Of a DNA stretch of 64,000 nucleotides, positions 18,413-27,700 are shown piece by piece. The position numbers and the translations under genes were made by a program. The DNA comes from Deltaproteobacteria bacterium (GTDB lineage: Bacteria > JADJOY01), in contig JADJOY010000011.1 in the NCBI GenBank assembly GCA_016713535.1, positions 1-64,000 of the forward strand, read 5' to 3'. A model generated the notes under the pieces. It saw nothing but the letters and a program-made list of their open reading frames with translations, was not told the origin of the DNA and searched no databases. Within the stretch, counting starts at the first letter, position 1. Each line of letters opens with the position of its first letter.

Positions 18413-19259
18413 GGATCCGCTCCGCAGGGTCCTCCGAGAGCTCGGACGCGCGTTGCGGGCGTGCAGGCCCTACGTTCCTCGGGTGATCGTGATCGGTGGC
18501 ATCGTGCCGGTTCTGTATCGGCACCACGAGTGGTTCGGCGCGTCACGGGTTCCCGCATTGACCACTACGGAAGGCGATCTGGCCGTCCCGACCAAGCTCG
18601 AGATCTTGGATGGGCAAACCGTTCTGGGTCTGCTCGATTCCGCCGGCTTCGTGATCTACGAGGTGCCAGGCTTCGAGAACCAACCAGGCACGCAGCGAAT
18701 CCAAGATCGCGAAGCTGGTGCGAAGAAGCCGGCGCCCACGTACCTGGAGTTCTTGGCGCCCATGTTCGGGAAGCCCGAACCGGCCCTGGTCGAGCTGCAG
18801 CCGGGACTGCGCGCGCAGCGGCTTCGGCATCTCGATCTACTGGCCCACGAAACGCTCTCGATCGATGCCCGCCGCGTGCCGGATCTCGGCATCGAGGAAG
18901 CGCTGGAGGTACGGATTCCGAATCCGGCGACCTACCAGCTCCAGAAGGTTCTCGCGCGGAAGGAGCGCGTGCCTGCCAAGCGTCCCAAGGACATGGCCTA
19001 CGCCTTCGACGTGGCGATGTTGTCGCGCCCCATTTGGGGGACATTGGCTGGAGTGCTCCAGCGGGCGGGAGAATCGGACCCGAGCTGGAAGGCGTCGGTC
19101 GCGAAGGCTCGCGAGCGAATCCGGACGCTGTTCGAGAACGAGCACAGTGAGGGCGTGGTCGAGGCTGCGCTCGTCTATCGTGACTTCTGCGGAGACGCGG
19201 CGCCTTCGGAGCGGACGATCCACGAGGTGATGCGACGGTTCATCGATCAGCTCGGATAG
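18402..19259 (+). CDS. AbiEii-like nucleotidyltransferase (candidate toxin)
   Basis: Cytoplasmic nucleotidyltransferase-fold protein of 285 residues. The glycine motif VIVIGGIVPVLY (about residue 30) is followed by TTTEGDLAVP, where NTases carry D-x-D; here the first acid is Glu. The block NPATYQLQKVLARKERVP with nearby RPKDMAYAFD corresponds to the Lys/Asp region of NTP_transf_8/AbiEii proteins. Start GTG 18402 is used because it lies inside the end of the first gene and precedes the conserved region by about 25 residues. In AbiE systems the NTase is the toxin and the upstream winged-helix protein represses and neutralises it; this role is inferred. Confidence 0.65.
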   Translation: MTGEDPLRRVLRELGRALRACRPYVPRVIVIGGIVPVLYRHHEWFGASRVPALTTTEGDLAVPTKLEILDGQTVLGLLDSAGFVIYEVPGFENQPGTQRIQDREAGAKKPAPTYLEFLAPMFGKPEPALVELQPGLRAQRLRHLDLLAHETLSIDARRVPDLGIEEALEVRIPNPATYQLQKVLARKERVPAKRPKDMAYAFDVAMLSRPIWGTLAGVLQRAGESDPSWKASVAKARERIRTLFENEHSEGVVEAALVYRDFCGDAAPSERTIHEVMRRFIDQLG

Positions 19260-19492
19260 TGGGGGTGGCGATAGGCGAGCCGCCTCGTCGAAACCTACGT
19301 CCAGGTGCGCAGCAGCGATCGACCCCTTCGACCAGGCGGTCGAGGATCTCACCCTCGTGGCGAGCTCGGCTGACACGATGACACTACGAGGGCGCGGAGC
19401 CGGCCCCCTGCGTCGGGGCGCTTCTGTCGACCGCCCCTGGGGACCGACACGTGCGAGCCGGCGAGACGATCGCGAGATCCGAGGAGGCCAGG

Positions 19493-19918
19493 ATGACACG
19501 TGCACTCGCGGCGGTGGCCCTCGTGCTGCTCGCTTCGCCGGGCGGCTGTGTCCGCTCCACCGGGTCGGCGGCGGACCTCGAGGCTCGGTACTACCTGAGC
19601 GAGGACGTCAACAAGTACTCCTCCGAGTCCTTCACCGGCTTCGTCTCCGCATGGCTCACCGGGCCCGAGAAGGTCGAGACGATCTGTCCGGCGTCGATCC
19701 CGGTCGCGGGCTCGACGGTGCTCGAGAAGGGGAGCCCGGTGAGGATCCTCGAGATCCTCGAGGTCAGCGGCGTCGACGCCTCCCACAGCGAGGCCAAGCT
19801 CCAGATCGCCGATGTGAAGTCGGGTGCTTCGTACGTCGTCTACGTCCGATGGCCCGGGTCGAAGCCGCTGCTCACCACCGAGCCGCCGAGCGCCCACCCG
19901 CAACCGGTGGTGCGGTAG
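19493..19918 (+). CDS. Small putative lipoprotein
   Basis: Predicted lipoprotein of 141 residues. Start ATG 19493 is preceded by GAGGAGG at 19481-19487. The signal ALAAVALVLLASPGGC has the lipobox Cys at about residue 21. The mature part has beta-strand character with KGSPVRILEILEVSG and KLQIADVKSGASYVVYVRW, ending in a Pro-rich tail. No family is recognised. It stands alone between the NTase gene and another small lipoprotein. Confidence 0.65.
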   Translation: MTRALAAVALVLLASPGGCVRSTGSAADLEARYYLSEDVNKYSSESFTGFVSAWLTGPEKVETICPASIPVAGSTVLEKGSPVRILEILEVSGVDASHSEAKLQIADVKSGASYVVYVRWPGSKPLLTTEPPSAHPQPVVR

Positions 19919-20017
19919 CCGCTCGGCGCGGCGCCGAGGCATCGATCACCAGCACGCCCTCGGCGCTGTGCTCGCTCGACTGGGCGCAGTTCGGACCCGC
20001 CTGGCTCGCTGCGTGCA

Positions 20018-20458
20018 ATGCCGGAGCCTCGACGGAGGTCGAGCGCGTTGAGACGACGGTGGCTGATCGCGGCGGTGCTGGAGGGTTGCTCGACCCACGA
20101 GCGGCACACGCCGAGCGCGGAGCCGGTGGCGCTGTGGGAAGCCGACCGGGCGCGGATCTTCACGGCGGCGGAAGAGGCGATGCGGTTGCACGCCGTGATC
20201 GGCGTCTCGGACGAGCGCAGCCGCCTGCTGCGCGGTCACATGGGGCCCTACGCCGTGAAGATCGAGGTTCCCGTCGATGTGGCGCGCGCGGAGATCCGTT
20301 GCAGCCGCGAGGGCGAGTGGAGCGCCGCCGCGATCCGTCGCGAGGCACTCGAAGGCGACGCCGCCGCGGCGGCCGACGGCCCGCTCACCGCCGCCGCCTG
20401 CGTGACCACTCTGAAGCGCGCGATCGAGTCCCGGCTCGAGGATCCGCCGGCGCCGTGA
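20018..20458 (+). CDS. Small putative lipoprotein of unknown function
   Basis: About 146 residues. The short hydrophobic stretch WLIAAVLEGC ends in a possible lipobox Cys. The Arg-rich start suggests translation from the ATG at 20018 or the TTG at 20050. The mature part is helix/strand mixed (ARIFTAAEEAMRLHAVIGVS, then MGPYAVKIEVPVDVA) with three Cys. Nothing in it is recognised. It is followed by a 12-bp hairpin (20470-20498) before the convergent hemerythrin gene. Confidence 0.5.
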   Translation: MPEPRRRSSALRRRWLIAAVLEGCSTHERHTPSAEPVALWEADRARIFTAAEEAMRLHAVIGVSDERSRLLRGHMGPYAVKIEVPVDVARAEIRCSREGEWSAAAIRREALEGDAAAAADGPLTAAACVTTLKRAIESRLEDPPAP

Positions 20459-20469
20459 GCGGGCCAGCA

Positions 20470-20498
20470 GCGAGCGAGCGGCGCTCCCGCTCGCTCGC
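20470..20498. terminator. GC-rich hairpin between convergent genes, possible bidirectional terminator
   Basis: A 12-bp perfect stem (GCGAGCGAGCGG at 20470-20481 with its complement at 20487-20498) encloses a 5-base loop. It lies 12 bp after the stop of the plus gene and about 50 bp after that of the minus gene. No U-tract follows, so intrinsic termination is uncertain. GCTC repeats continue to about 20513. Confidence 0.4.
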
Positions 20499-20546
20499 TC
20501 GCTCGCTCGCGAGCCGGCGAGCGCGTGCTCGCCGACTCGCGTTTGT

Positions 20547-21411
20547 TCACTTGCCGCTGCGCGAGCTCGACGACTTGCCCGCGCTCTTACCGCGCGAGCC
20601 GGAAGACGCGCTCTTGCCGCGCGGGCTGGCCGCGCCCTTGCTCGCCTTGGCTCGGCCAGCACCGGTCTTGCCGCTCGCCGCCGCGACGCGGCCCCGGGCG
20701 CCGCTGGCGGCTCGCTTCGGGGAGCTCCCTGCCGTTCGAGGACCGGCTGGCCGCGGGCGAGCTCGTGGAGGTCGACGCACCGCGCTCCGCGCGTGCGTCG
20801 TTCATCACCTTCGCGGCCTCGCGGCGGCGCTTGTCCTTGGCCGCCATTCGCGCGCGGCCCTTCTCGGGCGCGATCACCAGCCGGGCGATGTCCTTGGTCG
20901 TGTCGAGGACCTTCGCCAGCAGACCGCCGAAGAGGCTCTGGGGGGGCGTATCGGGCGCCATCGGGTGCGGATGGTTCGGCACCAGCTCCTTCAGGCGTGG
21001 GAGCGCCTCGGCGATGCGCGCCCGCTCCGTGTCGGTGGTGAGGCGCTCGAGCTTCGGCAGCAGGTCACGCTCCTCCTCCTCGATGTGGTGACGGACGGAT
21101 TCCGCCAGCACCGTCATCTTGGCGTCGTAGCGCTCGTCCTCCACCGCCATCTCGTCGAGCTCGGCGAGGGTGGTCTTGGCGAGGTGATGCTCCTCGAGCG
21201 CCTCGAGGACCGCGTCCTCGGCGCCTTTGTCGCGCATGCGGATGAGCGGGTAGATGAGCTGCTCCTCGACGCTCGCGTGCAGCGAGAGCTCCTCGATGAT
21301 CTGCTCGGCGATGCGCTGCTTGTCCCGGTTGCCGTGCCCCTGCTCGAACTTCTCGAACAGCGCCTCGACCTTGCGGTGGTCGTCCTTGATCTGGGTCACG
21401 ATGTCGATCAC
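20547..21411 (-). CDS. Hemerythrin HHE-domain protein with basic Ser/Ala/Lys tail (one frameshift)
   Basis: Cytoplasmic four-helix protein of about 287 residues. The HHE cation-binding residues are seen in QIKDDHRKVEALFEKFEQGH, LSLHASVEEQLIYPL, ALEEHHLAKTTL and VRHHIEEEERDLLP, which would hold a di-iron site for oxygen, NO or oxidative-stress sensing. After about residue 150 the chain becomes charged, then low complexity. The frame breaks near 20740; the other frame continues with a Gly/Ser/Ala/Lys-rich tail (KSASSGSRGKSAGKSSSS) and stops at 20547. Sixty bases upstream is the SRPBCC gene on the same strand, so they are likely one operon. Confidence 0.85.
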
Positions 21412-21471
21412 GTAATGCCTCCTCGGTGGTGGTGCCCGGCGTGCGCCGGGCGAACGCGGACGCGGCGCGCT

Positions 21472-21939
21472 TCAGCGCGTGACGTGCCCGCCGTGGATCT
21501 CGCCTCGCCACGCGCCCGTCTCGCGCTGGCGTCCCTCGATGAACTTCTTGAAGCGCTGCAGGTCGCCGCTGATCCGCATCGACACCACGCCGATCGCGGC
21601 GCCGGCCTTCTCGGTGAGCCCCTGCGGCTCGTATTCGGCGCGCAAGAGCACGCGCGTGCGGTCGGGCCCGAGCTCCTCGAAGCGCACCTCGCCGGCGTTG
21701 GTGGCGCCGCTCGACGAGCGCCACGCGATGCAGCGGTCCGGCTCCTGACGGTTGATGGTCGAGTCCCACTCGACCGTGTGGCCGCCGATCTCGGCGACCC
21801 AGTGGAGCGCCGTGTCGGAGAGCTGCCGCACCTCCTGCACGCCCTCCATGAACTGCGGGAACGACTCGAACTGCGTCCACTGGTTGTAGACGGTGGAGAT
21901 CGGGGCCTCGACCTCGATGTCCTTCTCCACGTGAGCCAT
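21472..21939 (-). CDS. SRPBCC/polyketide-cyclase-like (START-fold) protein
   Basis: Small cytoplasmic START-fold protein of 155 residues. The family start VEKDIEVEAPISTVYNQWTQ, the FESFPQFMEGVQEVRQL segment and the terminal helix LQRFKKFIEGRQ are typical of the SRPBCC family that binds hydrophobic ligands. ATG 21939 is chosen: it is preceded by a purine-rich GGAGAACGAG stretch, and the longer frame upstream is compositionally unlike a protein. Such proteins often accompany stress genes; here the downstream hemerythrin gene is probably co-transcribed. Confidence 0.87.
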   Translation of the reverse strand: MAHVEKDIEVEAPISTVYNQWTQFESFPQFMEGVQEVRQLSDTALHWVAEIGGHTVEWDSTINRQEPDRCIAWRSSSGATNAGEVRFEELGPDRTRVLLRAEYEPQGLTEKAGAAIGVVSMRISGDLQRFKKFIEGRQRETGAWRGEIHGGHVTR

Positions 21940-22252
21940 GACTCGTTCTCCTTCGTGATGAGTTGGAATGGTGAGACGACGGCGCGAGCGCGTGGCGCTC
22001 GCGTGACTCGGGGGACTCGGCTTGCGCAAGGGCCGTGCCACGCGCCTCCACCGTCCTGGATCGCGAATCCGGCGGCGGCGGGTGGGGCGTGACGCGTCGC
22101 GTCTCCGGGGGAGCGGGTGCGCGCGAGTAGTCGATCGTAGAAAGGGCGCGTCGGATGGCGCCGGATTCAGCCGGGCAGGGGTGTGTCGCGCCACGGCCAG
22201 CTACACTCGCGCGCCGTGGCCGTCGTCCGGCGGCGCAGACGACGAGCGACGC
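21940..22252. other. Divergent intergenic region
   Basis: This 313-bp gap separates the SRPBCC gene (minus) and the RNase D gene (plus) and should carry both promoters. No gene, repeat or clear promoter hexamers could be supported in it. Confidence 0.4.
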
Positions 22253-23358
22253 GTGAGCGAACCGACCTACACCTGGGTAGATACGCCGGAGGCGCTCGCG
22301 CGCCTGGTCGAGCGGCTCGCGGACGTCGACGAGGTCGCGCTCGACACCGAGTTCGTGTTCGAGCGCACCTACTGGCCGCGCCCGGGCGTGGTGCAGCTCG
22401 CGGCGGACGGCGAGATCGCGCTCGTCGACGCGGTGGGGCTCGACCTCGTCTCGCTCGCGGAGGTGGTCGGCTCGTCCACGGTGCGCAAGCTCATCCACGC
22501 CGGCAGCGGCGACGCGGTGGTGCTCGAGCGCACCACCGGGGTGCGGCCGGCGGGGGTCTTCGATACCCAGATCGCGGCCGCGTTCGCCGGGCTCGGCGCG
22601 GGCATCTCGTACGAGGCGCTGGTACGGACGCTGCTCGGCGTGTCGCTCGGCAAGCACCACACCCGCACCGACTGGACCCGCCGCCCGCTCTCCACCGAGC
22701 AGCTCCACTACGCGGCCGAGGACGTCCTCCACCTGGGCACCGTGGCGGCGGAGCTGCGCGCTCGTCTCGTGGCGCTCGGCCGGCTCGCGTGGGCCGAGGA
22801 GGACTCGGTGGCGTCGATGGCCGTGGATCCCGGCGCCGACGATCCCCGAGCAAGCCTGGACGCGAATCCGGGGCGCGGAGCGCTTGCCGCCCGTGGTGCG
22901 GGCGCGCGCGCAGGCGCTGGCCGCGTGGCGCGACCGCGAGGCGCGCGGGCGCGACCTGCCCAAGACCTTCCTGCTGCGCGACGAGTCGCTGCTCGAGCTC
23001 GCGTGGCGGCCGGTCCTCGATCCCGAGGCGCTCGGCGCGGTGCGTGGCTTCGAGGCGCGCCGCCACGGCCCGTTCGCGCCGGCGGTGGTCGCCGTGCTCG
23101 AGCGGGTGGCGGCGGCGCCGGCCGCGGACGGAGACGAGGTCGCCGCGGGCGCCGTCGGGCTCGCTCGATCGCGCCGTCGCGGGCGCGGTGGAGAAGGTCG
23201 CCGCCGAGCTCGCGCTGCCGCCCGAGCTCTTGCTGTCGCGGCGGGGCCGCACCCGGCTCCTCACCGGCCTCGCAGCGGGCGAATCGCCGGCGAGCCGGCT
23301 CGTCGGATGGCGGCGCGACCTGCTGGGGCCGGCGATCGACCGCGCGCTCGGCGGCTGA
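22253..23358 (+). CDS. rnd: Ribonuclease D (two frameshifts)
   Basis: 3'-5' exoribonuclease of about 367 residues acting in tRNA 3'-end processing and RNA turnover. The DEDDy exonuclease domain is clear: EVALDTEFVFERTYW (D-x-E), KLIHAGSGDAVVL, VFDTQIAAAF and YAAEDVLHLG. The HRDC domain follows with RLPPVVRARAQALAAWRDRE. The frame breaks near 22855 and near 23155, each by one base, so the three parts are read in three frames but join into one normal-length protein. GTG 22253 is the start, just before the conserved TYTWVDTPEALARLVERL. The 177-bp gap to ahpC holds the OxyR-like site, so the next gene is separately controlled. Confidence 0.87.
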
Positions 23359-23407
23359 CCGCGCCCGCACGGGGTGCCGAGCGCGCGGAAGTGGCGTGTC
23401 GCCACCG

Positions 23408-23444
23408 ATTGGATATGGCTATCGAAAGAGTCCGATCTTTCTAT
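23408..23444 (+). promoter_or_regulatory. OxyR-like binding site upstream of ahpC
   Basis: The OxyR consensus is four tetrads, ATAG-N7-CTAT-N7-ATAG-N7-CTAT. Here the tetrads at the right spacing are ATTG (23408), CTAT (23419), GTCC (23430) and CTAT (23441): two exact, one with a single mismatch and one poor. It is about 92 bp before the ahpC start. The match is found by eye; no oxyR gene is in the window. Confidence 0.4.
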
Positions 23445-23535
23445 TGGACCTATCGCCGTCCAGGCGCCACCTTGCTCCTCGCGAGCCGGACCGAATCAGC
23501 GTCCGCGCCCGAAACCCCAACGAGGAGCCCGACCC

Positions 23536-24075
23536 ATGAAGACCGTCCGAGACCGCTTCCCCGAGTTCTCCCTCCAGGCCGTCGTCGCTTCCGATCCCGG
23601 CAAGGAGTTCACGCCCGTGACCGACCAGAGCCACCCCGGAACATGCAAGGTGGTGTTCTTCTGGCCGATGGACTTCACCTTCGTGTGCCCGACCGAGATC
23701 GCGGCGTTCGGCGCCCGCGAGCGGGACTTCCGCGACCGTGACGCGCAGGTGCTCGGCGTGAGCACCGACACCCACTTCGTCCACCTCGCGTGGCGCCGGC
23801 AGCACCCCGACCTCCGGAACCTGCCGTTCCCGATGGTCGCCGACACCAAGCGCGAGCTCGCGACCGCGCTCGGCATCCTCCACGCGGACGAGGGTGTCGC
23901 GCTGCGCGCCACCTTCATCGTCGATCCCGAAGGCGTGATCCGCCACGTCAGCGTCAACGACCTCTCGGTGGGCCGCAACGTGGACGAGGTGCTGCGCGTC
24001 CTCGACGCGCTGCAGACCGACGAGCTCTGCCCGTGCAACTGGCAGAAGGGCGAGAAGACCCTGGAGGTGGCGTGA
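23536..24075 (+). CDS. ahpC: Alkyl hydroperoxide reductase C (2-Cys peroxiredoxin)
   Basis: Cytoplasmic peroxiredoxin of 179 residues that reduces H2O2, organic peroxides and peroxynitrite. The peroxidatic Cys is in DFTFVCPTEI (about residue 53) and the resolving Cys in ELCPCNWQKGEKTL near the C-terminus. The intervening LGVSTDTHFVHLAW matches the family. ATG 23536 is preceded by CGAGGAG. It is followed one base later by ahpD, as in mycobacteria, where AhpD reduces AhpC. An OxyR-like site lies upstream. Confidence 0.95.
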   Translation: MKTVRDRFPEFSLQAVVASDPGKEFTPVTDQSHPGTCKVVFFWPMDFTFVCPTEIAAFGARERDFRDRDAQVLGVSTDTHFVHLAWRRQHPDLRNLPFPMVADTKRELATALGILHADEGVALRATFIVDPEGVIRHVSVNDLSVGRNVDEVLRVLDALQTDELCPCNWQKGEKTLEVA

Positions 24076-24076
24076 C

Positions 24077-24640
24077 ATGAGCGCGATCGAAGACGTGCGG
24101 GCGAAGCTCCCCCCGGCCGCGCGCGACCTCTCGCTCAACCTCGCCTCGGTGCTGGGCGGCGAGAGCGTGCTGAGCGCGGCGCAGCGCTGGGGCGTGGCGG
24201 TGGCGGCGGCGATCGCGTCGCGCGAGCCCGGGCTGCGCGACGCGGTCATCGAGGAGGCGCGCACGGTGGCGCCCGAGAGCGCGATCGAGGACGCCGTCGC
24301 GGGAGCGGCGCTGATGGGCATGAACAACGTGCTCTACCGCTTCCGCCACTTCCTCGCCGACCAGGGCCGCCAGAGCTACGACGCGCACCCGGCGCGGCTC
24401 AGGATGCAGCGCCTGGTGCGGCCCGCGGGCGCGAAGGTCGACTTCGAACTGGTGTGCCTCGCGGTGAGCGCGATCCACGGCTGCGAGCGGTGCGTGGTCG
24501 CCCACGAGCGGGCGGTGATCGAGGGCGGGCTCGGGCCCGAGCACGTATTCGAGGCGGTGCGGATCGCGGCGACGATCCACGGCGCGGCGGTGGCGCTCGA
24601 GTCCGCGTCGATCGCCGCGCCGGTGTCCGCCGCGGCGTGA
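24077..24640 (+). CDS. ahpD: Alkyl hydroperoxidase D (AhpD), reductant for AhpC
   Basis: Protein of 187 residues of the AhpD/carboxymuconolactone decarboxylase-like family. The active motif is HGCERCVVAHERAV at about residue 134-147, giving the E-x-x-C-x-x-C-x-x-x-H pattern used as a thiol relay. The N-terminal LPPAARDLSLNLASVL and the central MGMNNVLYRFRHFL match mycobacterial-type AhpD. It starts one base after the ahpC stop, so the two are co-translated and form a peroxide-detoxifying pair. Confidence 0.94.
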   Translation: MSAIEDVRAKLPPAARDLSLNLASVLGGESVLSAAQRWGVAVAAAIASREPGLRDAVIEEARTVAPESAIEDAVAGAALMGMNNVLYRFRHFLADQGRQSYDAHPARLRMQRLVRPAGAKVDFELVCLAVSAIHGCERCVVAHERAVIEGGLGPEHVFEAVRIAATIHGAAVALESASIAAPVSAAA

Positions 24641-24774
24641 GGCCGCGCGAGATCGGCCCGGACCTGAAGCGAAGGCCGCCACACAGCGCCGGGCGGCGCC
24701 CCCCCGAGCACGCATCTGGCCCGCCGTCCGCGCAAGAGCGATGATGACGGCTTTCGAAGCGGGGGTGCGAGCGG

Positions 24775-27700
24775 ATGCTCATCGGGTGGGCGCGGGCTGA
24801 GCGGAAGGCGTTCGTGGGTCGCGTGACGGTGCTGGCGCTGGCCCTGGTCTGCGGCGGTGCCGCGTGGGCAAAGGCGGGGACGGTCTCCACCGCAGCGGAC
24901 CGCGTGCTCGCGCAGCCCAACCTCACCTCCAACGTCCTCAACCAGCCCACCGTGAAGAGTCTCTTCCTGCCGAGCGACGTCACCCGTGACGGCACGGTCG
25001 GCAACACCCGCTTCTTCGTCGCCGACACCTTCAACAGCCGCGTGCTCGGCTTAGAGTGCGCGGGCAGCAACTGCGTGCTGCCGGGCTTCGCGACGGCGAG
25101 CAAGGTCTTCGGCCAGCCCGACTTCGCGAGCTACGCCTCGAACGGCGCGGGCGTCACGGCCACCAGCCTCGCCTTCCCACGCGGCGTCGCCGTCGATGCG
25201 AGCGGCCGGCTCTTCGTCGCCGACACCGACAACAACCGCGTGCTCGTCTACAACGGCCCGTGGAGCGACGCGACCGCCGACCTCGTGATCGGCCAGACCT
25301 CGCTCACCGCCAACGGCGCCGGTAGCACCCTCGCCAAGCTGCGCGCGCCGGAGGGTGTCCACGTCGACGGCTCGGGTGCGTTGTGGGTCGCGGACACCGG
25401 CAACAACCGCGTCCTCAAGTTCACCAGCATCGCGACCGGCGCCACCGCCGCGCTCGCGATCGGCGGGAGTGGCGCCGCGAGCGCCGCCACCATGAGCGCG
25501 CCGCGCGGCGTGGTCACCGACTCTTCGGGCTGGCTCTACGTGGCGGACACCGGGTTCAGCCGGGTGCTGGGCTTCACCGCGCCGGTCGCGAACGGCGACT
25601 CCGCGGACGTCGTGTTCGGCCACGGCGGGAGCTTCACCAACGGCAACGCCAACCAGGGCGGAGTGAGCGCCGCGAGCCTCGCGCTCCCCGAGAAGGTCGC
25701 CACCGACGGCAGCGGTCGGCTGTGGATCGCCGACACCGGCAACCAGCGGGTGCTGGAGGTGGACTCGCCGCACGCGAGCGGCTCGGCCGACCGGGTCTAC
25801 GGGCAGGTGGACGCGTCGCAGAACGCGGTCTTCACCACCAACGTCGCCAACGCGCCCGACGGCTTCGTCAACGCCGCCGGTCTCGATGGCCCGCGCGGGC
25901 TCGTCCTCGACGGCAACGGCACGCTGTGGGTGTGCGACCGCGAGCAGAGCCGCATCCTCGCCTTCGACTCGCCGCTCGCCGCCGGCACCGCGCCACGCGT
26001 CGCCGACCGCGCCCTCGGCAAGCAGCTCTTCGTGGACGCGTCGGCCAACGAGCCGAGCGCCACGCGCATGAACAACCCTAACGGTGTCGCGGTGGACACG
26101 AGCGTCACGCCCAACCGGCTGTGGGTGAACGACCTCGGCAACAACCGCGTGCTCGGCTTCGACGACACCGCCTCGCTGGCGAACGGCGACGCCGCCACCG
26201 CGGTGCTAGGCCAGAGCAACTTCTCGAGCGGCGCCACCAACGCCGGCATCAACCCGGCGCTCCAGAACGCGTCCACCGCGGTGGCGAGCGCGAGCTCGTT
26301 CTTCTTCCCGGAGGGCGTCGCCGTGGATGGCTTCGGCACGGTCTACGTCGCCGACACCTCGAACAGCCGCGTCGTCGCGTTCGAGGACCCGTTCAGCGAC
26401 ACCACCGCCGATCAGGTGTTCGGCCAGGGTGACTTCACCGCGCGCAACCCGAGCTTCCCGTACGGCACCGCGTCGAGCCTGGTGGCGCCGCAAGGCGTGG
26501 CGCTCGGCCCGACCAACGACCTGTGGGTCGCCGACACCCTCGACCACCGCGTGGTGCGGTTCTCGAACGCGCCCTCGCAGCCCGCCACCTCCGCCAGCGC
26601 CGATCTGGTGCTCGGCCAGAGCGGCTTCGTGTCGAGCGTGAGCTTCCCGCCCTACACGTCGGGCTGCGCCGCCAACCGCATGAACGCTCCCGAGGGCGTG
26701 ACGCTGGGGCCGAGCGGCCGGCTCTACGTCGCCGACACCCAGAACCACCGGGTGCTGGTGTTCGCGCCACCGTTCGCGAGCGGCATGAACGCCGACGCGG
26801 TGCTCGGCCAGGCGAACCTCACGAGCTGCGCCGCCAACCGCGGCGGTGCGGCGGGTGCCTCGACGCTCGCCTCGCCGCGAGGCGTCCTCGAGGACGAGCT
26901 GCGCAACCTCTACGTCGCCGACTACGGCAACAACCGGGCGCTGGTGTTCCACGCGCCCTTCGACGGCGGCGACACCACCGCCGACGAGGTGATCGGGCAG
27001 GCGAGCTTCACCGCCACCGGCGTCGTGCCGCCCACCGCGAGCACGCTGTTCAGCCCCGAGGCCGTCGCGCTCGACGGTGACGGGCGACTCTTCATCGCCG
27101 ACCGCGAGAACTCGCGCGTCACGCGCTACGCCACCAGCAACGGCGGGGCGGTGATCCTCGACACCCCGGCTGCGCCGGTGGTGGTCGGCACGCTGCTCAC
27201 GCTCACCGGGACGGGCTTCTCGCCGGGCTCGGTGATCAAGGTCTTCGTGGCCACGGCGTCGGGGCCGGTGGCGTTCGGGCCGTTCACGCCCGCCACCCAG
27301 GAGCCGGGCAGGCTCACGTGGACGGTGGATCCGTCCATCCCGCTCGGCAACGGCTTCGTCGCGATCCAGGTCATCAACACCGATCAGGGCTTCCTCTCGT
27401 CGAACCTGGTGAGCGCTCTGCTCTACGGTTCGGCCGGTCTGAACATCCCCACCGTCACCGCGGTGAACGGCGTGGCGCTCGCGCCCGCCGACCCGTCGAT
27501 CGCCACCGCGAACGTCGAGACCACGGTGGCGCAGGGCTCGACCGTGACGCTCACCGGGACGGGCTTCTCGAACGCGCTCGTGAACCTCTTCACCGCGACA
27601 GGCAACGCGGGTCCGCTCACGCCGCTCGGGGGCGCCTCGGCGACGCAGCTCCAAGTCGTGATCCCGAACGGCACGCCCACCGGGCCGGGTTCGATCCAGG

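Noticed and set aside
16638-19259. tRNA-Leu as the attachment site of an integrated island carrying the AbiE-like pair
   Set aside because: The pair lies on the 5' side of the tRNA, no integrase is present and no repeat of the tRNA 3' end was seen nearby.
19357-22092. Plus-strand open frame of about 900 codons
   Set aside because: It runs antisense to the hemerythrin and SRPBCC genes and over two small lipoproteins; its composition is Arg/Gly/Leu-rich shadow sequence without any domain.
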